DNA from: Verrucomicrobiota bacterium
GTDB lineage: Bacteria; Verrucomicrobiota; Verrucomicrobiia; Opitutales; UBA2995
Direction: 5' to 3'
NCBI GenBank assembly: GCA_027297085.1
Contig: JAPUIL010000282.1
Coordinates: 1-11,628 of the forward strand
DNA: 11,628 nucleotides
Shown here: one piece after another, positions 6,141-11,628 of the stretch
How the letters are laid out: each line of letters starts with the position of its first letter
Numbering within the stretch: position 1 is the stretch's first letter
The notes under the pieces: model-generated
Database searches by the model: none
What the model was told of the DNA's origin: nothing
Seen by the model: the letters and a program-made list of their open reading frames with translations, nothing else
Position numbers and translations under genes: made by a program

Positions 6141-6698
6141 ATGAGCAAGGAAATCATTGATGATACGAATCAAAGTATGACCAAGGCCGTTGAGCATACA
6201 TTACACGAATTCTCCACCTTGCACACAGGGAAAGCATCTCCGTCGATGGTGGAAAACGTGATGGTGGAAGCTTACGATAGCAGTATGCGGCTGCGAGACA
6301 TGGCGGCCATAACCACCCCGGATCCCCGGACCATTCAGATTCAACCCTGGGACAAGTCGGTAATTCAGAACATTGAGAAGGCTATCCAGACGGCCAACCT
6401 CGGATTGAATCCCTCAGTTGATGGAGTTATAGTTCGAATTCCGATTCCCGAGCTGAGTGGTGATCGCCGGCAAGAATTGGTTAAAGTTGCTCATCGCATG
6501 GCGGAAGACGGTCGAATCAGTGTGCGCCATGCGCGCAAAGATGGCCTTTATTTTTTGAAAGAAGCCAAAAAGGACGGCGACCTTTCCGAGGATGATTTCA
6601 ACCGCTGGGAAAAGGAAGTGCAGAAAATAACGGACAAATTTGTGAGCCAAATCGACGAACATCTGAAAGGCAAGGAACAGGAGCTCCAACAAATCTGA
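6141..6698 (+). CDS. frr: Ribosome recycling factor
   Basis: 185 residues, the standard RRF length. Together with EF-G it splits the post-termination ribosome into subunits. Family segments are THTLHEFSTLHTGKASPSM-like (the RTGRASPSL equivalent, here LHTGKASPSM), DPRTIQIQPWDKSVIQNIEKAI, LGLNPSVDGVIVRIPIPELS, the helix RRQELVKVAHRMAEDGRISV with RHARKDG, and a long C-terminal charged helix ending in KGKEQELQQI. These fit the two-domain structure: a three-helix bundle plus a small beta domain in the middle. The start at 6141 gives the normal N-terminus but has only a weak Shine-Dalgarno, which suits translational coupling to pyrH 24 bases upstream. Transcription probably ends at 6820-6844. Confidence 0.97.
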   Translation: MSKEIIDDTNQSMTKAVEHTLHEFSTLHTGKASPSMVENVMVEAYDSSMRLRDMAAITTPDPRTIQIQPWDKSVIQNIEKAIQTANLGLNPSVDGVIVRIPIPELSGDRRQELVKVAHRMAEDGRISVRHARKDGLYFLKEAKKDGDLSEDDFNRWEKEVQKITDKFVSQIDEHLKGKEQELQQI

Positions 6699-6705
6699 AC
6701 ACCAA

Positions 6706-6728
6706 GTCGCGACCGAGGTCACTCCTAC
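6706..6728 (-). repeat. Short REP-like palindrome after frr
   Basis: Read on the minus strand, this begins GTAGGAGTGACC and ends GGTCGCGAC. It forms a stem GTGAC/GTCGC (one G-T pair) with the tetraloop CTCG, flanked by the GTAGGAG head. This head-plus-hairpin layout resembles REP elements of the GTAGGAGCG type known in several proteobacteria. It starts 8 bases after the frr stop. A 10-base perfect palindrome, AAGCTAGCTT, lies shortly after it at 6755-6764. No second copy is in the window. Confidence 0.4.
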
Positions 6729-6819
6729 ACTTCGAAACCGGCATCCTAATGCAGAAGCTAGCTTGCTGACCATACCTGTCATAATAGCTTCTCCAGGCTT
6801 AAATTGAAGAATTTTCAAG

Positions 6820-6844
6820 GCACCGCAATAGCGGCGCTTTTTTT
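6820..6844 (+). terminator. Rho-independent terminator of pyrH-frr
   Basis: The stem GCACCGC (6820-6826) / GCGGCGC (6831-6837) has one A/C mismatch and the loop AATA, followed directly by seven T (6838-6844). It is a classical intrinsic terminator, 122 bases after frr and 58 bases before the proB start chosen here. Confidence 0.8.
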
Positions 6845-6902
6845 ATTGGCGTTTTGGGAAGAAATGGATTCCCATCGCCGACATCTAACCAGCCCGAAAC
6901 CA

Positions 6903-8018
6903 ATGCTCACTCACTTTTCCAATGCACGGCGCGTTGTCGTAAAACTGGGAACCAACCTCCTGACTACAGGCGACGGCGAAATGGACGAAGCACGCGTAAA
7001 GTCGTTCTGCGACCAGGTGGCCAGGCTTCGGCAAAAAAACATCCAGGTAATATTAGTCAGTTCGGGTGCAGTTGGGTTGGGAATGGGGAAACTAGGCTTG
7101 GAAAAACGTCCTAAGCTTATTGAAAAACTGCAGGCTTGCGCTGCGGTGGGTCAGAGCATTCTTACCCAAACCTGGCAAAAACACTTCGAGCCATTTGGGC
7201 TAGTCGTTGGCCAGATTCTCCTTACCCGGGACGACGTGCGCGGGCGCAGACGTCATGTGGCGATCATGAACACCATCGAAACCCTTCTCCGCGAAGGCGT
7301 GGTGCCCATCCTAAATGAAAACGACTCAGTGAGCGCAGAGGAGTTGGAGATAAAGTTCGGAGACAACGACATACTGTCCGCCCTGGTTGCCAGTCTAACC
7401 AAGTCGGATGTTCTGGCAATCCTCACCACAGTCAAAGGCTTGCTGGACCTGGATAACGGCGATCACCTCATTCCCATTGTGGAAAACATCACGCCCGAAA
7501 TCGAGGCTCTGGCTAAGGGCACCACCAGCAAAACTTCCATTGGCGGCATGATTTCAAAAATAGAAGCGGCCAAGGTGGCGACTCACTCCGGTTGCGGCGT
7601 CTTTTTCGGAGCTGGGTATGCCGAAAATATTTTGACCGACCTCATTGAAGGCAAAGCAGAAGGCACTTTCTTTATCCCTTCAGACAATCCTCTCGAAAGT
7701 AAGAAACGCTGGTTGGCTTATTTTGAAAAACCCCAAGGACAGATTTGCGTCGATGCCGGGGCAGTCAAAGCGCTCAAGGAAAACGGCAGTAGCCTACTGG
7801 CTAAAGGCATACTCAAATGCGATTCAGATTTCGCGGCGGATTCCCTGATCGAAGTAGCCGACGAATCAGGCAAAGTATTTGCGCGTGGATTGACCCGGTT
7901 CACCAGTGATCAACTGCAGTCGATCGTGGGTAAATCATCAGAAGAAATTTCCCAGGCCTTTCCCGAACGCAAGAAATTCGAGGTAATCCATAGAGATGAC
8001 CTGGTAGTGATCGCTTAG
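6903..8018 (+). CDS. proB: Glutamate 5-kinase with PUA domain
   Basis: With the start at 6903 the protein has 371 residues, the normal size for ProB with a C-terminal PUA domain. It converts glutamate to glutamyl 5-phosphate using ATP, the first step of proline synthesis, and is typically inhibited by proline. Motifs are RRVVVKLGTNLL (Lys14), LVSSGAVGLGMG, LLTRDDVRGRRRHV, VPILNENDSVS, IKFGDNDILSALVA and GGMISKIEAAK. The PUA domain covers roughly the last 90 residues (GTFFIP through DSLIEVADESGKVFARGL). The frame stays open up to 6804, but the upstream 33 codons run through the terminator at 6820-6844, so they are not coding. An ATG at 6864 is possible but would add an unusual tail. No strong Shine-Dalgarno is visible. 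proA is not in the window. ProB is secure; the exact start is less so. Confidence 0.95.
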   Translation: MLTHFSNARRVVVKLGTNLLTTGDGEMDEARVKSFCDQVARLRQKNIQVILVSSGAVGLGMGKLGLEKRPKLIEKLQACAAVGQSILTQTWQKHFEPFGLVVGQILLTRDDVRGRRRHVAIMNTIETLLREGVVPILNENDSVSAEELEIKFGDNDILSALVASLTKSDVLAILTTVKGLLDLDNGDHLIPIVENITPEIEALAKGTTSKTSIGGMISKIEAAKVATHSGCGVFFGAGYAENILTDLIEGKAEGTFFIPSDNPLESKKRWLAYFEKPQGQICVDAGAVKALKENGSSLLAKGILKCDSDFAADSLIEVADESGKVFARGLTRFTSDQLQSIVGKSSEEISQAFPERKKFEVIHRDDLVVIA

Positions 8019-8124
8019 GCATAGTATGACTCACTCGGTGCGGCAGGGAACCCTTCATGTGCCTGCAAAGAATTCTTGAAAATTTGTTTCACACTCAAAG
8101 CACGATGCTTAACGTCGGCTCTTT

Positions 8125-10131
8125 ATGGATTCTGAGAGCTGGTCATCCTCCCCACAACAGATGGGGTACCCACCCATCGATTTTCGTGCTGAACTGAACG
8201 AGGAACAATTTGCCGCGGTCACTGCGCCGGACGGTCCGGCTTTGGTATTGGCCGGAGCAGGCTCAGGCAAAACTCGCACCCTGATCTACCGTGTTGCCTA
8301 CCTGCTGGAACAAGGCGTGCACCCCGGCAATATAATGCTGCTGACCTTTACTAACAAAGCAGCCCGGGAAATGCTGGCCCGCGTGGAAGACCTGACCGGT
8401 GTCCCTCGCCGTGCGTTCTGGGGTGGAACCTTCCACTCCATCGGTCAACGCATGTTGCGCATGCACGGCGAACCTCTGGGCATCCATTCCAACTATACAA
8501 TTTTGGACCAATCAGACGCAGAGTCTTTACTTGCGGATGTTATTCGCGGCGTGGATGCCTTCTTTCTAAAGGACAAAAATAACCCCAAAGCCAAAGTAAT
8601 TGCCAATGTCATCAGCCTCTCTCGCAACACCTGCCAGTCAGTTGAAGATTCGATTAAGCAGTTTTCCCCCTACTTCCACGAGTACATTCCAGACTTCGAG
8701 AAATTTTATGAAGCTTATCAAACCAGGAAAAAGCAGCAACAGGTAGCAGATTACGACGACCTACTGGTTTACTGGTTAGAGATCCTGAAAACCCAGGACC
8801 AGATTGCCCACTACTACCAAGACCGATTTCAACACATCCTGGTCGACGAATATCAGGACACCAACAAGATCCAGGCTCAAATCGTCGACCTGATTGGCAG
8901 CCGCAATCAAATCATGGCAGTGGGGGATGACGCCCAGAGCATCTACTCCTGGCGCGGGGCAAACTACAAAAACATCCTTCATTTTCCCGATACCCACGAA
9001 GGTACCGAGATGTACCGAATTGAGACCAACTATCGTAGCACACCGGAGATTCTGGGCTTCGCCAACGACATTATCAATCAGTTCGACGCCGGACAGGGAT
9101 TCCATAAAGTACTGCGGCCTGTAAAGGAGCCTCACCTCCAGCCTATGATGATCCAGGCCATGGACGGCCGGGAAGAGGCATCGATTGTAATTCGCCGGAT
9201 TCAGGCCCTGTTGGAGGAAGGAAGGTCCCTCAGCGATATCACGATCCTTTACCGGGCGCACTACCAGGCGGTCGACTTGCAAATGGAACTTACCCGAGAA
9301 AACGTTCCATTTCAGATCACCAGTGGAGTACAATTCTTTGAGCAGGCCCACATCAAGGATCTGGTCGCGCAAATCAAATTTGCCTACAACTCCAACGATT
9401 CCCGGGCCTTTCACCGGTTCACCGGGCTTTTGCCCAAGGTCGGAGAGAAAACTGCTGAAAAAATTTTTCAGACCGCTTTCCAGGAAGCTCAAACAACCGG
9501 TGGACATATTGCGTCTATGTTTCTGACGAAAAAGGTCGTGGCCAAAGTGCCCAAAGGGGCCCGCGACCACTGGGAGTCATTGGCGGCCACCATTCAGGCA
9601 GTCGTCAAGGCAGCCTCATCTGAAACACCCAGCAAGATAGTGGCTATCGCTGTAGAAGGCTGGTATTCGGACTACATTAAGACTCTTTACCCCAATTACC
9701 TGCAACGGATGGACGATCTGCAGAGCCTGATCGGATTTGCCCAAAGGTTCACCGACTTACAGGAGCTTCTCTCCCAATTGGTCCTGATGAACTCCGAAAC
9801 CTCTAGGACCTCCATTGACCCCGACGAAGATCAACTGCGGCTGACAACCGTCCACCAGGCTAAGGGGTTAGAGTTTCCAGTCGTATTTATTCTAGGCTGT
9901 TCAGACGGATTTTTCCCATTAAAACGGGCTATTGACCGCGGGGACCTCGATGAAGAAAGACGCTTATTCTACGTAGCCGTGACCCGCGCGATGGATGAAC
10001 TCTATATGACCTCTCCACGCATGACTCAGTTTGGAGGCAACACGAATATCATGGACCCGAGCCGATTTATTCAGCGCGTCAATCCCGAACTCTATGAAGT
10101 CGTACGGTTGAAGCGGTATAGCTCCTGGTAG
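8125..10131 (+). CDS. Superfamily 1A 3'-5' DNA helicase (UvrD/PcrA/Rep family)
   Basis: 668 residues, close to Rep and slightly shorter than PcrA/UvrD. It unwinds DNA with ATP in repair or replication restart. All helicase motifs are present in order: LNEEQFAAV Q-motif (24-32), Walker A AGAGSGKT (43-50), TFTNKAAREM, the GTFHSIGQRMLR segment, Walker B DEYQD (241-245), QSIYSWRG (271-278), ETNYRSTPEIL, TTVHQAKGLEF (574-584) and YVAVTRA (616-622) with arginine-finger Arg621. Thus the enzyme should be active. The C-terminus is short and basic (VRLKRYSSW) and lacks the long tail by which PcrA binds RNA polymerase. I cannot say whether it is the UvrD, PcrA or Rep ortholog. The ATG at 8125 lacks a clear Shine-Dalgarno, and Met13 is an alternative start. 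It lies 106 bases after proB. Confidence 0.95.
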   Translation: MDSESWSSSPQQMGYPPIDFRAELNEEQFAAVTAPDGPALVLAGAGSGKTRTLIYRVAYLLEQGVHPGNIMLLTFTNKAAREMLARVEDLTGVPRRAFWGGTFHSIGQRMLRMHGEPLGIHSNYTILDQSDAESLLADVIRGVDAFFLKDKNNPKAKVIANVISLSRNTCQSVEDSIKQFSPYFHEYIPDFEKFYEAYQTRKKQQQVADYDDLLVYWLEILKTQDQIAHYYQDRFQHILVDEYQDTNKIQAQIVDLIGSRNQIMAVGDDAQSIYSWRGANYKNILHFPDTHEGTEMYRIETNYRSTPEILGFANDIINQFDAGQGFHKVLRPVKEPHLQPMMIQAMDGREEASIVIRRIQALLEEGRSLSDITILYRAHYQAVDLQMELTRENVPFQITSGVQFFEQAHIKDLVAQIKFAYNSNDSRAFHRFTGLLPKVGEKTAEKIFQTAFQEAQTTGGHIASMFLTKKVVAKVPKGARDHWESLAATIQAVVKAASSETPSKIVAIAVEGWYSDYIKTLYPNYLQRMDDLQSLIGFAQRFTDLQELLSQLVLMNSETSRTSIDPDEDQLRLTTVHQAKGLEFPVVFILGCSDGFFPLKRAIDRGDLDEERRLFYVAVTRAMDELYMTSPRMTQFGGNTNIMDPSRFIQRVNPELYEVVRLKRYSSW

Positions 10132-10160
10132 TCTCGTATTGCTCAAGTCACTGTTCGAGT

Positions 10161-10180
10161 CCATGGTCTCACTACCATGG
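10161..10180 (+). terminator. Small hairpin after the helicase gene, possible terminator
   Basis: CCATGGT (10161-10167) pairs perfectly with ACCATGG (10174-10180) around a 6-base loop, 30 bases after the helicase stop. No T-run follows, so intrinsic termination is doubtful. Confidence 0.3.
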
Positions 10181-10291
10181 CTACTTTATGGTCTACGTCT
10201 TGATGAGGCAGCATCGGCCGTGAGGACAATGATTAATCCGTGCACATCCAGTGAGTTCAGCTTGCTATTTATCAATGCGTGCTTGGGAACA

Positions 10292-10318
10292 TTGACTCGC
10301 CAGAGGTTTTCTTACTTT
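10292..10318 (+). promoter_or_regulatory. Possible promoter giving a leaderless transcript
   Basis: TTGACT (10292-10297) and TACTTT (10313-10318) resemble -35 and -10 boxes at a short 15-base spacing. A start site about 7-8 bases after the -10 would fall on or next to the ATG at 10327, which has no Shine-Dalgarno. The match is modest. Confidence 0.25.
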
Positions 10319-10326
10319 CTCACATC

Positions 10327-10779
10327 ATGTCACTTTTTCGATTAGCCCTTCTTGAATTATTAATTTCGACAAGCTTCTCCTTCGCTTCCATCGAATACCT
10401 GGAACAGCGGTATTTTCCTGAAGAGTCGTTCATGCGGATATCCGAATATTTCAACGGCATTGAAGTGGCGGGCAATCGAATAATCATACGCTCGGACGCA
10501 GAACATCGAACAGGCCATTACGTGACGTTTCAATTATCCTCCTCCTACTCAATCGACCACTTCAAATTGGAAGTGTACGAGCACGGCTCCAAGGAGCCGA
10601 CCGACTATCTGTTTAAACCGCAGTCAACCATACCGGTGGGCAAACCTGTTTTCCTCGGACTTACTGGAGAAAAGTGGATGGATAAAAAACGGCCCCCGGT
10701 GGCGTATCGACTGTCACTTATAGGAAAGGACGGCAAAACGCTAAATTCCGCGACCAGTTTTCTCTGGGGAGATGACTAA
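10327..10779 (+). CDS. Small exported protein of unknown function
   Basis: 150 residues from the ATG at 10327; I do not recognise the family. This start is preferred over 10279 because it puts a signal peptide at the very N-terminus: MSLFR, then a hydrophobic run LALLELLISTSFSF, with a likely cut after SFA (before SIEYLEQ). The mature part of about 128 residues has a mix of aromatic and polar stretches suggesting beta strands (RIIIRSDAEHRTGHYVTFQL, FKLEVYEHGS), no cysteine and no membrane segment, so a periplasmic or surface protein is likely. It has no Shine-Dalgarno. Its end overlaps the start of the DNA glycosylase gene by 8 bases, indicating co-transcription and perhaps coupled translation, although a link in function between an exported protein and DNA repair is not obvious. 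That the gene is real is supported by the signal peptide and the overlap. Confidence 0.65.
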   Translation: MSLFRLALLELLISTSFSFASIEYLEQRYFPEESFMRISEYFNGIEVAGNRIIIRSDAEHRTGHYVTFQLSSSYSIDHFKLEVYEHGSKEPTDYLFKPQSTIPVGKPVFLGLTGEKWMDKKRPPVAYRLSLIGKDGKTLNSATSFLWGDD

Positions 10780-11628
10780 ACATTGGTCTCCTTGGTATAC
10801 CTACGACGATTGGCAACCGGATTTTATATCCTTCAAAGAAACTCTAGATGGCGGTCAGGCATTTTGCTGGCACGCAATTGACGAGCATACATTTGAGGGG
10901 GTAGTATTGAAAATCCCCATACGATTACACTGGAATCCGGATAACCAAATCCAATGGTCAGCAGCGGGTGGACTGATCACAGAAACATCTGACATCTTAT
11001 CCGATTACCTGGGAAGTAATCACTCGTATAAGGATTACTATGACACGCTGCCATGGCGTAGCGATACGCACCTAAAGCGTTGCATTGAACAGTTTCGGGA
11101 ACTGCGCATACTCCGGCAACCACGTGGAGAAACTTTACTTGGTTTTCTCTGCAGCGCCACCAAGCAAATTGTGCAGATTAAAGAAATGCTAACTCTTTTA
11201 CGGGACCGGTTCGGAACTCCCTTGCCTTCAGGTCACAAGGCCCTCCCGACCTGGGAACAACTTTACCATATAGGCGAATTGGAGCTACGGGATTGTAAGT
11301 TGGGCTTCCGCGCTGCTAACATCAAAAAGACGGCTGCATGCTTGGCTGAGAGAGATAACTATCTCGAGTCTGTAATCTCTAGCTCTTACACTGAGGCTAA
11401 ATCGCAGCTTTGTTTCTTGCCGGGCGTTGGCGAAAAAGTAGCCGACTGCGTGTTGCTTTTTGGCTATAATAAGTTGGAGGCTTTCCCAGTAGATACTTGG
11501 GTTATTAAAGTCATGAAACGGCATTACGGACTCGATAACTGGCACCCCAAACAGGTAGCCCAATTCGGTCGATCCCACTTTGGAGCCTACGCCGGATTGG
11601 CCCAACAATTCCTCTTCGCCTGGGAGAG
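10772..11628 (+). CDS. ogg: OGG1-like 8-oxoguanine DNA glycosylase, 3' end outside window
   Basis: The frame is open from the ATG at 10772 to the window edge (285 codons). It should excise 8-oxoguanine and cut the DNA backbone by beta-elimination. The N-terminal OGG domain shows DGGQAFCWH. The HhH-GPD domain shows LGFRAANI and LPGVGEKVADCVLLFGY with catalytic Lys222, then FPVDTW with Asp241. The Lys-to-Asp distance of 19 equals that of human OGG1 (249 and 268). The last visible part, GAYAGLAQQFLF, aligns with the human segment holding Gln315 and Phe319, both kept, so only a short tail is missing. Arg180 matches human Arg204. However, CSATKQIVQI (127-136) replaces the human CSSNNNIARI, so Asn149 and Arg154, which read the opposite cytosine, are Thr130 and Gln135. 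The start overlaps the upstream exported-protein gene by 8 bases, with GGGG just before it. Confidence 0.92.
   Translation, partial: MTKHWSPWYTYDDWQPDFISFKETLDGGQAFCWHAIDEHTFEGVVLKIPIRLHWNPDNQIQWSAAGGLITETSDILSDYLGSNHSYKDYYDTLPWRSDTHLKRCIEQFRELRILRQPRGETLLGFLCSATKQIVQIKEMLTLLRDRFGTPLPSGHKALPTWEQLYHIGELELRDCKLGFRAANIKKTAACLAERDNYLESVISSSYTEAKSQLCFLPGVGEKVADCVLLFGYNKLEAFPVDTWVIKVMKRHYGLDNWHPKQVAQFGRSHFGAYAGLAQQFLFAWE

Noticed and set aside
8043..8066. Hairpin after proB as a terminator
   Set aside because: GCAGG/CCTGC is only 5 bp with a 14-base loop and no T-run.
8776..9570. 264-codon minus-strand frame inside the helicase gene
   Set aside because: It is antisense to a fully conserved helicase core containing Walker B and motif III, and its translation shows no family signature.
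10139..10345. 68-codon frame after the helicase
   Set aside because: It overlaps a hairpin and the next gene's start region, has no ribosome binding site, and looks like chance.
11285..11608. 107-codon minus-strand frame at the right edge
   Set aside because: It is antisense to the conserved catalytic part of the OGG1-like gene.

Overview
The window looks like chromosomal DNA of a Gram-negative bacterium of the Verrucomicrobiota, probably class Opitutae. This is inferred from an Opitutae-style TonB-dependent receptor with no classical N-terminal box, the pyrH-frr-proB gene order, a His-rich TPR lipoprotein, and several families of palindromic intergenic repeats. Base composition is moderate and most genes are intact housekeeping genes. 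No prophage, transposase, CRISPR array or toxin-antitoxin pair is visible.

Layout. Bases 1-2492 hold the 3' part of an outer-membrane TonB-dependent receptor that enters from the left edge. It converges on a minus-strand lipoprotein with TPR repeats (2638-4311). The 145-base gap between them contains two palindromic elements. A stretch with no recognisable gene (4312-4789) leads to a tRNA-Gln(TTG) gene at 4790-4864. Directly at the tRNA 3' end begins a compact module: a structured hairpin repeat, a second palindrome that carries the ribosome binding site, a small GIY-YIG nuclease-like gene (4985-5230), and a second copy of the hairpin repeat. Next comes pyrH (UMP kinase) with a hairpin just before its ribosome binding site, then frr (ribosome recycling factor), another palindromic repeat, and a Rho-independent terminator at 6820-6844. 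proB (glutamate 5-kinase) follows, then a UvrD/PcrA/Rep-type DNA helicase, a small exported protein of unknown function, and an OGG1-like 8-oxoguanine DNA glycosylase that runs off the right edge and overlaps the exported protein gene by 8 bases.

How the genes relate. pyrH and frr form the usual nucleotide/translation pair. proB starts proline synthesis and appears to be a separate unit behind the terminator. The helicase and the glycosylase are both DNA-maintenance genes. The receptor and the TPR lipoprotein are both envelope proteins, but they are convergent and so not one operon.

The most interesting item is the GIY-YIG module. The hairpin repeat at the tRNA end, its copy after the gene, and a solo copy about 2.3 kb upstream share one layout: an outer stem, a symmetric 3x3 internal loop with conserved bases, an inner stem whose sequence changes in a compensatory way, and a loop. 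This looks like a REP-type repeat family that travels with, or is used by, a small GIY-YIG nuclease, comparable in concept to REP/RAYT pairs. It is a hypothesis from one window and needs a genome-wide count.
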